Source: Scytalidium lignicola
Taxonomy: Eukaryota; Ascomycota; Leotiomycetes
Assembly (NCBI GenBank): GCA_002812745.2
Contig: NCSJ02000164.1
Location: forward strand, 28,678-92,677
Direction: 5' to 3'
DNA: 64,000 bases
Part shown: piece by piece, positions 1 through 11,509 of the stretch
Position numbering within the stretch: position 1 is the stretch's first letter
Layout of the letters: every line of letters starts with the position of its first letter
Position numbers and translations under genes: made by a program
The notes under the pieces: model-generated
The model's input: only the letters and a program-made list of their open reading frames with translations
What the model was told of the DNA's origin: nothing
The model's database searches: none

Positions 1-694
1 AGCTTGAGGAATATAAATGAACTTCTCCACATTTGGATTCTGGAATAAGAACGTTCAAGCGACGGGCTGCAGCCAATCATCGTCAAAGCAGTATGAAGAT
101 TGGAAATAACGTTCTTGGCAGTTGGCGGAGAGACTATATCACACATCGAGTACTCACTCGTGGGGTGATCTCATTTTCGCAATAATCGGCTAGGCTATAT
201 GAAAAAGCTTAATAGCTTCGAGTTAACAGGGTACTATCGGCTGATCTCATCCGATTGGAAGTCATAAGTGGCGTCTACCTTAGAAGGAAGGTCTTAACGG
301 ATTTCCGCTCTGGGATGTGCGAAGATTAACTGCCATTCGCGTAGCCGCATTCTGCAGTAAGTTATACACGTAATTATTAGGATATTCTAACCGGCCTTCC
401 CTAATGATCGCGGGTAATTCTAGTCGAAATATTCCACTTTGCGTTATTGGCAGTTTGTGGTTTATACCTAGAGGTTACTTTTCAGAACTCGATCAAAGAT
501 GGGCCATCCGGTGTCTTGTGATGCGCTCTTAGTTACCAGTGTGTGTCGCAGTTTTTATCCCAATGGCAGCCCCGGATACTGTGAAGACTTAGCTATTAGC
601 ACTTGTACATATCATCGAATACAGTCCAGCATTTGACCTACATCTTTTCTCCTAGAGAATTTCGATTCACTGTTTTTGAACAACTTGAATCAAC
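1..694. other. Left-edge intergenic region and P450 upstream region
   Basis: No coding region is supported here. Short ORFs near 603-945 are shadows of the first P450 exon. The segment presumably holds the P450 promoter. I saw no CCGAGG hexamer in it, unlike the upstream regions at 45-57 kb. Confidence 0.5.
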
Positions 695-2391
695 ATGCTC
701 GGGCCAATTTTTGCAACAGTTGTTGCGCTTCTCTTGCTGGTGGCATTTGTGCTCAAACCAATTTTCGATTACTTCAGGGATCCCAAGGGTCTGCGGCGGT
801 ATCCTTCCATGAACGCTTTCTGCGGCATAACCAATCTTGGTTTCATTTACGAAGCACACCAACCTTTCCGCTCAAAAAAATTAGAATCTCTTCACAGGAT
901 ACACCCCGTCATTCGCACTGGGCCAAATTCTCTTTCCTACGGTGATATCCGTGCCATAAAGGTAGGATTTGGGAAATAATAGATCCATGATTCCACAAAG
1001 CTTACAGTATTCGATTAAAGGATATTTATGGCCATGGAACTCCCTGTACTAAGGATATTTGGTACGACAAGCTTGGGGGCACACATTCTCATCTCGCAGA
1101 TGTGCATGACAAGCAAGAACATGCTCGAAAACGAAAAGTACTCTCAAGTGCTTATGCTTTGAAAAATCTAGAAGGCTGGGAGCACAAGGTTGCTGATAAA
1201 ACAGAGCGATTTATCAAAGCAGTTGACAAACTATGCACAACGCCTCTTTCTTTGCCATTCGAGAGACCAAATCCTGAAGACCTCACTGTAGATTATAGAA
1301 TGTGGACTAATTATTTCACCTTGGACGCCATCGCAGATATTGGTCTAAGTGAACGGCTTGGGTTTTTAGATACAGGCAACGATCTGGTGACCGCCGAACG
1401 TATGGATGGCTCGACATATACAGTCAACTATCGTGAATGTCTTCACTCTACTGCTCGAGCACAGTGTGGTACAGTGTGGTCCTATGATTGGTTCCCGTAT
1501 CTAATTACAATTTCGAAACTTCTTTCCAGTCGTTATCGCTATTTGTGGAAGCGAAGCGAGGACTGGGGTAATATTGTTTATCATCGAGCCATGAAGCGCC
1601 TTCGCCTATACCAGAAGGGCGAGAAGTTTGACGACTTTTTCCAGGCTTTACTCGAGGATAAAGTGGGCAATCCGAATAATTTACCTTGGGGAGAGATGGT
1701 TGCCGAGGTATCCATAATGAGTAAGACGTCCCTTCCTTCTTTTCTCTTCAACCTCCTGAACTATATATCTGACCTTGAGTAACAAGTGAACGCCGGATCT
1801 GATACAACGGCAATTGCAATGAACAATGTGATGTATCTGCTTCTAAAGAACCCGGTTTGTCTCAAGAAGCTGCAAGAAGAAATTGACTCTGTTCTTCAGC
1901 CTGAGGAAGACATTGCTCCATATGACAAAGTGAAGCACCTTCCTTATCTTAGAGCTTGCCTCGATGAAGCTATGCGAATCTATCCACCAACCACCTTTGG
2001 GCTTCCAAGGCGTACACCTCCAGAGGGATGTGCAATTCTAGGCGAGTTCATCCCAGGAAGCACCTCCGTTTCGATCTCGTCTTACGTCGTTCATCGTGAT
2101 CCAAAAATCTTTCCTGATCCTGAGACATTTCGTCCAGAGAGGTGGCTTACAGAGGACTCAAAGGAGTTGCAGTATGCATTTCAGGCATTTAGCACTGGTG
2201 CTAGAGGTTGTATTGGGAGAAATATCAGTTACTTAGAGCAGACTGTGCTGTTGGCAAGTGTGATTCATCGTTATGAATTTGCTTTACCGCATCCGGAATG
2301 GGAACAAGAGAGGAGAGAAGTCTTTAATCTGATGCCGGGACACCTCCCATTAAAGGCTTCAAGAAGAGTTGCTAGATTGGACAATTTATAG
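695..2391 (+). CDS. Cytochrome P450 monooxygenase
   Basis: Microsomal haem-thiolate monooxygenase of the fungal E-class group I type, resembling benzoate-4-hydroxylase/pisatin-demethylase relatives; the substrate is unknown. Three exons (695-961, 1021-1720, 1787-2391) join in frame to 523 residues, normal for the family. An N-terminal hydrophobic helix (about residues 3-20) should anchor it in the ER. Visible motifs are the I-helix AGSDTTA, right after the second intron, the ExxR motif in DEAMRIYP, PERW, and the haem loop FSTGARGCIGRN with its Cys ligand. The start is the ATG that opens the membrane helix. It is separated from the metabolic block by a HET gene, so cluster membership is uncertain. 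P450 identity is firm; the reaction is not assigned. Confidence 0.93.
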
Positions 2392-2394
2392 ATA

Positions 2395-3426
2395 GGGCTG
2401 TGATTCCTTTTAACTTATGCCGTTTTGCTTTATTATTTGTGTTTTAGCCATTATTAAAGAAAAGAAAATTACTAAGACCCTTCATATAATCATACCACTA
2501 GTCTTTGAGTCGTATGTTGAATTTGTTGGTAGCTAGTCATGTTGTCAGAAGGTCAGAGCGCAGCCGGCAGTAAAATCACATATAAATTGTATGGCACAGT
2601 GCTTAGTTGATTCCTCTACAGGAATGACTACATTTATGGATGGATAAGATAGAGAGTAGGATTCCCCACCTCCTGTAACGCCGAATTACCGGTCATTACG
2701 TATAGAGGTATAGCGGTTAAGTATTCATATAGAACTAGTAAGGGTGCTACCCTTTTATCCATGTTAAGCAATAACCTTACAACTGCGTAAAATTACCAAA
2801 GCACTAAGTATGCGTGTGCCATATAATTGCAAACTCCATAACTTATTAGTTATTCTCCACTCCATATGCTCACATAATCAATATGGCGCTAAATTGCCAA
2901 ACACCCTGCATATTCTCCTCCACGGTGTCTAACTCATATAGAGCTAGCTTAACTCCATATTGATTTTGTATGGTATCAGGACCTCATTGCACAAATCACG
3001 TGAAGGAGGAGGAAGGGTAAAAGTCTACGTCCTAGCCGCTTCTTAGCTGTTAACTCCCGTCTATGAAAAGAGAGTTTCCCTCTTCTCTTTAATAAAAGTT
3101 AAAGATTAATCTTATAATTTTAAGACTAAACCTTCAAAGTGAATTTATACTTAATCAACTGCTATTATACTACTAGTCTTCTACTCAGTTTTAGCCTTCT
3201 GGTCNTTTTTTCACTTTACATACAAATAACCCTGACAACTACTTAGAAATTATACTTTAAAACTTTAACAATAGATTGCTTATTATATTGTTATTTCTAT
3301 TCTTTACTGATAATGAAAGTGNTTTTTCTGTTATGTTTTACAAATAACATCTGTAAAGTTAAGTAATAAGTCTTTTAACATTATTATAATTTTGAGATAG
3401 TGCAATACAACTATAGAAGATGGATA
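2395..3426. other. AT-rich gene-free region, possible copia-like LTR remnant
   Basis: About 1 kb without a supported gene. TGGTATCAGGACC near 2972 resembles the initiator-tRNA primer-binding site of Ty1/copia elements (TGGTATCAGAGC) and follows an AT-rich stretch that could be an old LTR. No reverse transcriptase ORF follows, so this stays weak. N bases at 3205 and 3322 sit against T-runs. Confidence 0.25.
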
Positions 3427-5292
3427 CTATATGATAGTAATTTCGTCCTTCATCTCTTGACATGTCTGACCGAACGCTCCGTCAAGATCAAGCGTATAAT
3501 ACCGTCCATTATCTAAGCCCGGCTTTAATATGTGGATATAACAATCCCCCTTCAAACGATGGCAACCAGCTTGTGCAGGTGCCATAACCACAGGAAGTTT
3601 CGCACCTGGGACATAGAACACAGGGTCGCCTATTGCTACTGCACGATCCACCAATCCCATATGCCCGTTGGTCGTCTCGAAATACTGACGGCCTTCCGTG
3701 ATGGCGGCAAAAGCAAGCATTTCCGAAGACTGAGAACGATTGCGGATTGTACGAGAGATCAAATACACGCTCGCCGCCAATGCCCAGCTTCGATCGATAG
3801 TCGAATGCTCAGGGGATAAATTTTTCATTGATACGTTGATGAACTCATCTTGTTCTCGAAGATTGGGATCGTCTTGATCGTTTGCAGTAGTATCAATTGT
3901 GTATGCAAAGATGGCTTCCCAGAATGCTGAGTTAAGGCCCTGTCCCGGGTTTGCTCTGTTGAGCTGCCACCAAGCCTCTACTTTCCATACCCTATCCACT
4001 ACACCAAGTGACAAAGCTGCCGTTGTAAGTTTGAAAAGATGTTCCCTGGGCTCTGTGGTAACTGTGTGGATCCTACACCTTGCTGTCTGACCCGCTCTCA
4101 AAAATGGCATTCTAATGACGTCTGAAAGTCTAGCGTATGTAGCCTTTTGCGGAAGTGCTAGTATTTTGTTATCCCAATCCGGCACCCAGGAATTTAGTTT
4201 TCTCTGTATTGGATTAAACTGGCACGAGGATAGAATTTCTAAGGACCTTGTCTTTTTAATCCATTGCTTTGCAAACCTCGTGTATATCTCGTCGACAGTA
4301 TTGCGATAATCAGGTTGGATTTCACTTCTCTCTGAATCGGACAATAAACCCAGCATGCCATATATCTTATCACGAGGATCAGTGGCGTTGAACGATCTGA
4401 ATAGATCTATGAGCGCCAGAGAGTTCATATTGTCTCTTGCAAAGTCCTGAAATTTCATCATAGCTATATATCCACGCGAAATCAATACTGCGTCAGCGCC
4501 ACCTGTTCGCCAAGTTGAAGGTTTTGTGTCATTGAAGACGCGTTCCAGTTGAGGCCACGGCACAGAATCCTTTCCGCACAGAAGAATCCGGGTATGCCTC
4601 AGCCCAAGCAAGAACTCCTGTACAATCCAAACCCTAGTGAACCATGGCCGGTTGAGGAGGTCTATCAGAGCTGTGACTGTGGTGCTTTCGATCTTGGCCT
4701 CTGGTTCTAAGACGTGTGGTTGAGAGACGCCATAGCGTAGCCCTAGTTTCTTTTTACCTACCTCATCAGTAAACTGGCAACTGCTTAATCCTTCAACGCT
4801 GGCGCGACAGAAGAGCTGCATTGCTTCTGTACTACCATTGCACTCATCACCGAGCCAAATGAGTACAAGTGAAGCATGCGAGTAGATCTGGGGCATCATC
4901 AACACTTGACCATTGCGCTCGGCCAAGTCTTTTTGGTTGATGCACAGAGCGTCGATCCAGAGCATTCGAGGCTCCTCTTGTCCCTCACGAAGAGCACATA
5001 GAGCTGCGTGAAGATTCCTGGTGACCTGATATGGCCGGTTGTTCAGCATTATTGGCTCTGAGTGCAAATCATTGGGGTCGCCCCATGTGTAGGACAATGC
5101 TTCGTATTTAACTATATGATCAAGTGTAGCATGTATGAGCTGGCACTGGACTGCGCCTAGAGCTGGCTTCAGGCGAAGCAGACGATACTCTCTGGTGGCA
5201 TCACTGAATTTGGAGTACGGGAGGTCACCCATTTGATAGCGGGCAGCTCTAACCGTAAAGATAAAGTTTGCCGTACACTGAGCTGCTGTCAT
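3427..5292 (-). CDS. HET-domain heterokaryon-incompatibility-like protein
   Basis: A single-exon 621-residue protein. The HET domain lies at about residues 60-230, with the hallmark segments YEALSYTWGD, LWIDALCINQKD and YSHASLVLIWLGDE, followed by a divergent C-terminal region. HET proteins trigger cell death after fusion of unlike hyphae in characterised cases, but most copies, including this one, have no assigned partner. The start is the ATG at 5290-5292. The gene lies between the P450 and the SDR, and it has no obvious metabolic link to either. HET genes are common in variable, repeat-rich parts of fungal genomes, so it may mark the cluster edge. Family assignment is firm. Confidence 0.9.
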   Translation of the reverse strand: MTAAQCTANFIFTVRAARYQMGDLPYSKFSDATREYRLLRLKPALGAVQCQLIHATLDHIVKYEALSYTWGDPNDLHSEPIMLNNRPYQVTRNLHAALCALREGQEEPRMLWIDALCINQKDLAERNGQVLMMPQIYSHASLVLIWLGDECNGSTEAMQLFCRASVEGLSSCQFTDEVGKKKLGLRYGVSQPHVLEPEAKIESTTVTALIDLLNRPWFTRVWIVQEFLLGLRHTRILLCGKDSVPWPQLERVFNDTKPSTWRTGGADAVLISRGYIAMMKFQDFARDNMNSLALIDLFRSFNATDPRDKIYGMLGLLSDSERSEIQPDYRNTVDEIYTRFAKQWIKKTRSLEILSSCQFNPIQRKLNSWVPDWDNKILALPQKATYARLSDVIRMPFLRAGQTARCRIHTVTTEPREHLFKLTTAALSLGVVDRVWKVEAWWQLNRANPGQGLNSAFWEAIFAYTIDTTANDQDDPNLREQDEFINVSMKNLSPEHSTIDRSWALAASVYLISRTIRNRSQSSEMLAFAAITEGRQYFETTNGHMGLVDRAVAIGDPVFYVPGAKLPVVMAPAQAGCHRLKGDCYIHILKPGLDNGRYYTLDLDGAFGQTCQEMKDEITII

Positions 5293-6574
5293 AAAAGCGG
5301 CCCAGTGGAGAATCTCGAATTGTAGAGCCGCGGCGCAGTGGGTATACTAGGACTGCCTTTGAAGTAAAACAGGTGAAATTGAGTATTAATCTGAAAGAAT
5401 ATTATTGCAACTGCAAACAGGGAGTTGGCAGTCTACTTATAATGCGTCGCGTGATCATTAAACTTCTGAGACGGATCCAAACGCAAGCCACTTTGTACGA
5501 ATAATTATGAAAGGATGAGACAAACGGCAGTTTTGAGCGGTGGCTGCTGCTGAACTTGGAGCATCTGGGGTGGCAAGGGTGCTTAAAAACACCCTTTGCA
5601 TCTTGCTCTAAAAGGTAGTAATTGAGTTTATAATGATAATAGCAGAAACTGTAGTTAAAAGGCCTATTTACTTAGAATAAAATGCTGTATTTAGCGTGGC
5701 TTGGCGGTTTTAGCGTAGGTGTGGCCCTTACAACCGCATCCGAGGTGGGGCCGCCGTGCTTACAGTACCTTAGCGCAGTGCGGCTGCACGGGCAAAGGCG
5801 GTAAGAGCGGGGGAGCTTTGAACTCAGAAGTGCTCTTGCTGTAACTAAAGATGCCTCACTTCGATTTTGTCCACCTTTTTACTTGTACAGCCTGTCAGAG
5901 ACCTAATCTAGAAGCTGATAATTAGCTATCAATTTTAGAATAAGAAAGCTATGATAAAAGAATTAAGGCTACAGACACAAGCTATTCAAGAAGAGATTAA
6001 ATAATGCTTATAGAGTTGTGTTAGTTATATAAGAGAACATAAGTTATTATTCTGTTCAAAGACTGTCTCCTCCGTAGAATCTGATCGATGGATTGATGTT
6101 ATTAGCTGTTTCTGTTTCTCACCAATATCGTGATTTGACAATTGCAGGGACCTGGCATGTTGGATTTTGTTGTCTTATGTATCTCTTTTCTGGAGCTATA
6201 GCAGCACAACTCTTCCTCTCATACCTAGGGACTTAGAGCTAAGAGTTTCTTAGAGAGCACTTTTGGATTAAATCTCTTAGCCTCTCGTTGGAGTATATCT
6301 TCTACATTAAGAGAGATAAGGTAATTCTGGTACACTATTGGTCTAATATCCTAGCATCCGAATGCATGCATGAATCTAATTAACCTGTGAAATTATTCAA
6401 AATTTCCAGATGCTAAATATATAATTTGTATGATCGCCAACATTTCCAACCTGCGATTTCTACTAGATGAAGAAACAATTTTTCAAAATAGGGAAACAGT
6501 AACTTTGTTGTTCTGGGAAATGGCAATTCTGTATATATGCTTGCATTTCTTGTAATTTGTGTAGAATTATTAAT
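5293..6574. other. Gene-free spacer between HET gene and SDR
   Basis: About 1.3 kb with no supported gene. A GC-richer patch near 5700-5830 lies between AT-rich flanks. One CCGAGG hexamer occurs at 5740-5745 but is isolated. The 5870-6570 part is AT-rich and full of stops in all frames. Confidence 0.4.
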
Positions 6575-7427
6575 TTAACTGCCAAGATATTTGTTGAAGT
6601 TCGGTGCTCCAGAACTAGCAGTCCATCCTCCGTCCACTACCAGTGCTGCGAGTGAATGGAGTGGTTAATACGTCTTTCTGTTTTGGATCGATGGGAGCTT
6701 TCAAAGACTTACTTGTTCCTGTAGTAAAAGAAGCTTCATCACTAGCTAGCCATAGCACTGCTTTGCCGACTTCTTCAGGTTCACTTCCTCTCCCAAGTGG
6801 GATGCTGTTTAGCAGCTGTGTGTGCATTTCTGGATTGCCTTCAAAAGGCCTCGTCATCGGCGTTTTCATATACCCAGGACACACTGCGTTGACCCGGATG
6901 CCTTGGTGCGCATGATCCAGTGCCATAGCTCTAGTCAAGTTCACTACACCTGCTTTGGCCGCATTATATGCACATAATCCATGGTCCCCTGCTAAACCAC
7001 TTGTGCTGGCTATGTTGACAATAGAACCACCGCCCTGATTAACCATAACCGGGATAATGTAACGGCCAAGATAAAATAGTGAACAGAGGTTGATATTAAT
7101 GACGGACCTGAAATCATCCACAGGCATGGTAGTAACCGTGGCAATAGGGCCAACGATCCCAGCAGCATGGAAGAGGACATCTATTCGACCAAATCGTGAG
7201 ATGCAGGCCTGCACGGCGGCCTCGCAGGCTACAGGATCTCCAACATCGAGTTTATGAAATTCAACGGAGCTGCCCGCATCTATCTTGGAGAGAATGTTAC
7301 GCTCTTCTAGGTCCGTAATGAAGACTTTGGCACCTTCGTTGAGAAATAGACTACTTGTTGCGGCACCCAACCCCCCTGAACCGCCAGTAACAAAAACAAC
7401 TTTGTTATAGAAGAGTGCTTTTGTCAT
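6575..7427 (-). CDS. Short-chain dehydrogenase/reductase
   Basis: Classical SDR of the 3-oxoacyl-ACP-reductase-like group, an NAD(P)-dependent alcohol/ketone oxidoreductase. The Rossmann motif TGGSGGLG lies near residue 14, with NIAST in the active-site strand and the catalytic YNAAK; PGYMKTPM is the usual post-catalytic loop. A 67-nt intron (6646-6712) interrupts the end. Splicing it gives 261 residues ending TTLVVDGGWT...KYLGS, whereas the unspliced frame ends in nonsense sequence. No peroxisomal signal is visible. It lies near BVMO 1 on the same strand, so it could oxidise an alcohol or diol to the ketone a BVMO would use, or act as a 3-hydroxyacyl-CoA dehydrogenase; neither is shown by sequence. 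Confidence 0.9.
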
Positions 7428-7919
7428 TATAGGTATAATATATATCTCGACTTGTGTGTAATATGTCTACTGTGTCTTGCTATCTATTGAAGCTATATAT
7501 TCGTCCCACATTTCGTCTGACAGTACAGTTACATACAAACGCTGACAGCATAATGATTCAGCTGTATCTTAGTAAGAGATCTCCGATGGCAGTAGAAATT
7601 AAGACAAACGACCTCGTTAGTCATGAAAGGATTACAGGCAACGTCAGTCGATGAATGGCAGATAATACAACCTTAACAGCATCGGAGCTCGCGAGAATAT
7701 TTTTGTACTATTACGCATCTAAGACCTTGATATTAGTTAAAGATTTTTTCNTTTTTTTCTTTTCATGAAGTAAATTAGAGTTGAAGATATATCCCTATAA
7801 GATTACAATCGTTCTTCTAGATCGAATCGAATATCAATTGAGCTGTTTACAAATTGTGAAGCACAGGATGGGTATTACTGATATTATATATCATTGTGCT
7901 ATCAATTAAATCAAGATAT
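7428..7919. other. Spacer between SDR start and BVMO 1 end
   Basis: AT-rich upstream sequence of the SDR. An N at 7751 lies beside a T homopolymer. I see no convincing gene; the short ORF at 7454-7654 has no recognisable similarity. Confidence 0.4.
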
Positions 7920-10230
7920 CTACGCAACTGGATCAGCGAATTTCGGTTTCAGACCCTGCAGAAGTTGTATGTGATCCGTGATTATGGCCGCTCCTTCCTG
8001 TGATGTGTTCTTATTATTGAATTTGTCCGACTCTTCCTTAAAACCTGATATGGTTCCATGTTTAACTTGTGGTTTTGGTTTGAAAATTGGATTCCGCAGG
8101 TACCAACTGGTACTTTTTCCTTCTCGTTGATTCCTAGTCGTGCCATCTCCAAGCCACGCCCACATATTGAGGGCTGTGTCACTAGCATCGGAACGCGACC
8201 ACTCGAAGTCCTCCCATCGTGGATTCTCCATAACTTTAATTGCTGACATTGAACCACCTGGGTACACAGCAACGACACGACCATCAAGTTCTCCACGTTT
8301 AAACCATGAACGACACTGTAACCGTATCAGTAGAATCTTCTCAAGTTGGAAAGTAAGGCCATACCTTAGACCCGTAGACAACACGTTTCATGTATGTATC
8401 GACATATTGTCCGAACTGCCGGATTGGTTCATCCCTATTGATATTATCCGTTAGGAGAATGATCTGAGAGCTCTTTTTTGGTCAAGGATAACGTGCTTTG
8501 GAACCATAGATTTAAGACCTTCACGTTGTAGCTTTGCCACTGCTTTGCAGATATACTCAGCTACCTGTTCAAGTAGAATAATTGTACTTCCAGTGCCAGG
8601 ACCTCCGTTAGGACCTAAATACATAAAGTAGTTCGGCATCTTAGGTGGACACATGGAAAGATAGGATTCAGGGACAGGATCCCATACTTCTCCAAGAGTG
8701 ACACCGCCAAGACCGTAAGTCGGAAATCGAGGTTTAAGGGAGCTATAGATTGGTTAGTTCAGTTTCGAGTTGGGGACAGCAATACACACGTGTCAAATCC
8801 AGTTGCACAGATAATAGCATCAACTTCTCGTAGTTTGCCATCTTCTGTTTGAATGCCGGACTCTGTTACTTTTTCTATAGGGTTCGAAATGAATTCAACA
8901 TTATCTTGGACAATGGCTTCGAGATATCCAGGACCAGCTAAATGGAGTGTCAGAATTATACAAAAAGGAAAATGTTAAGGACCATACGGGTAAGTCTTCG
9001 ACAGCCAGGCGCTTGGTACCAATCGGGTTAGTATTTGTACATTGGGCTGTATTTCTGAAGTACCTACGATATTCTGGGATCAAAGCTTTATATACTTCTG
9101 GCTTTTTCGCAAGTTTGGCTCTCATCTTTTCATCAAAAAGTGCCCGTGCCTGGGTTTGTAGCTCCGAACCATTGACGATGAAGTCTGTACCAGAGTTCAG
9201 CGCATCTTCAACAGCGCAGCGGAATTCGAGATAAGCTTCGGGATCCTTTGCCCATCTATCTAGATCCTCTTTTGTGTGCTTGACTATGTCACGTTAACTG
9301 TGATTTATTGACCTCACGAATCAGAGTCTTACAGTTTTCGAGATTTTCAGGATTCATGCCTGGCACTTCTTTTCCCGGTTCACGGTAAGCTATCCACGTA
9401 CGGCCTTTCATATAATGATTACAGTGCGTCACTATCGGTTGTATTGTTGGTAGGATTTGGATGCCGGAAGACCCACCACCAATTAAGGCAACTCGTTTTC
9501 CAGTCATATCATAAGACTCATCCCATTTTGCTGTGTGGACTAGGTGACCTTTGAAATCATGCAGACCAGGAATGTCAGGCCAATCCCATTTGTTGAGGAT
9601 CCCTGTGGCTGATATTAAGACATTACCACTATCGGACCAAATCTAACGCTTGTTAAGTCTGATAATTAACATATTAATAGAAAATTACCTACTCTACCGG
9701 TTTTTGTATCCTTTAGCTGGAGATTCCAAAGGCCTTCATTTTCATGCCATCGTGCTTCAATAACTTCGGTATTGAAAGTGATGTATTGATAGACATTATA
9801 CTTCTCGGTTACTCTCTTCCAGTAGTCAAATATTTCCTTCCCAGGAGCATAGTACTGTGTCCATCCAGGGTTACTTTCAAAAGATAGTTGATATGCTGCA
9901 GCTGGAATATCTGCTACAAATGAGCTCTCGGGTTAAATGAAAGATGAAAGATAATAGGTGTTTATTACCACATGCCACTGTTTGACTGATTAACCTCATC
10001 TATCTTTTCCGGGTTAACATATGTTACTTACAGCCAGGATAATGATTGTCAAACCAAGTTCCTCCTATATCAGAAGACTGCTCATATATCGCCAACTCTA
10101 AATTTTCGATCATCTGTGGGAGCTTTATACCACTCAAAATACCCGAAAGCCCAGCTCCAATACAAAGAACCTTAATCTTAGCAAAATCGTCTACTGGTGC
10201 ATCCCGAATTTGGAAAGTTTGCGCCATCAT
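7920..10230 (-). CDS. Baeyer-Villiger-type flavin monooxygenase 1
   Basis: FAD/NADPH monooxygenase that typically inserts oxygen beside a ketone to give an ester or lactone. Many exons. N-terminal FAD motif GAGLSG, second Rossmann motif GGGSSGIQ, and the BVMO fingerprint FKGHLVHTAKWD (F-x-G-x3-H-x3-W) coded around 9520-9580. Splicing needs two tiny exons: 9 nt at 9969-9977, which completes YPGLACADIP, and 24 nt at 8988-9011, which gives PGCRRLTP. Introns I can place are 9978-10031, 9914-9968, 9012-9067 and 8938-8987; others lie near 9650, 9300, 8760, 8450 and 8340. Only one of these (near 9300) is unusually short. The C-terminus near 7920-8000 is the least certain part. No disabling mutation was recognised. 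Confidence 0.88.
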
Positions 10231-11509
10231 GAGTCAGTTAGAAAAAGATTTAATTTCAAAATCTTGTTGAAGGTTAGCAATTAGGCTATCAAGATATAAA
10301 AATGCATATAAAGGATATCAAGTAAGCTCATAAATAATGCGCAATATTGATTACATTATTTGCTTTTAACTAATACCGTGATTGAATACTTGTAGAGATC
10401 CAGTATGCTAGAAATTGTTGTCTTAGGCATCTCTAAGTATTACTAAAGTTTACGTGAATAACTTTAGTATCTCCTTGCTGTATTTATATGACAGTTATAA
10501 GCTGCTATCTGTAGGCATCTGTGACTAAACAATACATGACAGTGCATGTATCTCGAATGTAATCCTTTCTACCAATTGAGTTGAGCGGAGATTAACGGTA
10601 CCCATAATCAATACTAAACTGCCATTGCCCTAATTATTATAATAAAATTTATTAATAATCTGTTAATTCAAACATTTTTAGGTAACATATATACAAACTG
10701 ACTCTACAACTATCTGATAATGACCTGCTAGGATAGCTAGATCACCCTAGAGTGAGGAATGGCGCCCTAAAACCCACTGGGTCCCCGCCTCACGTGGATC
10801 TAAGTGGATTTTTAAAAAATCCCCAAACCCCAGAAAACCACGGCTGGGTAGGAGGTTGGTACCCACCTCTTACCCACGAGGCCCCACTCCTCGCTCTAAT
10901 CACCTGGTCGTTGAGATTATCTGACAAAATTTGCTTATAACGCTTTCACTTATCCAAATAGTCCGGTAGCGTATGAGACGGGTGTAGCAAGAAAGGTAGT
11001 ATGCTGCAGTAGTATAGAACGATATTAACAAAGTGCATGATTGGAATACTGAATGTATTAATGTAATGGTGTTTTACAATGTGATATAATACCTGGTATA
11101 GATGTCATTTAAATTATAGATGTCAATGAAAGCGGGAATTGTTGGAGATAATAGAGATATGAACAAATGGAAGTCAGGGAGCAACTAAGATCTAGATCTC
11201 TCAATCTCCATGGTCAAATTTTCTACAAATAAAGAATCTTCGGTCAGACTGGCTAGATGCTCTTCATCAAATCGAGAATATATACACCCACAAATACAGT
11301 AAAGACTTTTATAAGGAGGCTATCTCTAGAGAGCACAGATTCCATGCACCTGAACTAAACTAGGTTCTTCCTCGGAATCCTTCTTTCTCTGGACATATTA
11401 TTTTGACTTATTGGAATAGGAGCCTTGAAATACATATTTCATTGAAATTCTGCTTTAAACCAACCACAGCTAAGACTGCAAGCATTAGAGAATATAGTTC
11501 CGCTCTGCT
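10231..11509. repeat. Gene-free region with a GC-rich island and imperfect hairpin
   Basis: Mostly AT-rich. A GC-rich island at about 10740-10920 contains an imperfect palindrome near 10847-10876 built around AGGTTGGTACCCACCT. It is unlike its surroundings and may be a fragment of a mobile element, but no terminal repeats or coding potential were found. A single CCTCGG lies at 11370. Confidence 0.3.

Noticed and set aside
2960..2995. Ty1/copia retrotransposon based on a TGGTATCAGGACC primer-site-like match
   Set aside because: Only a short match; no gag or pol frame, no second LTR. Kept only as a weak note.
10740..10920. GC-rich island as a tRNA or structured RNA gene
   Set aside because: The imperfect hairpin does not fold into a tRNA cloverleaf by eye and lacks recognisable A and B box promoters.
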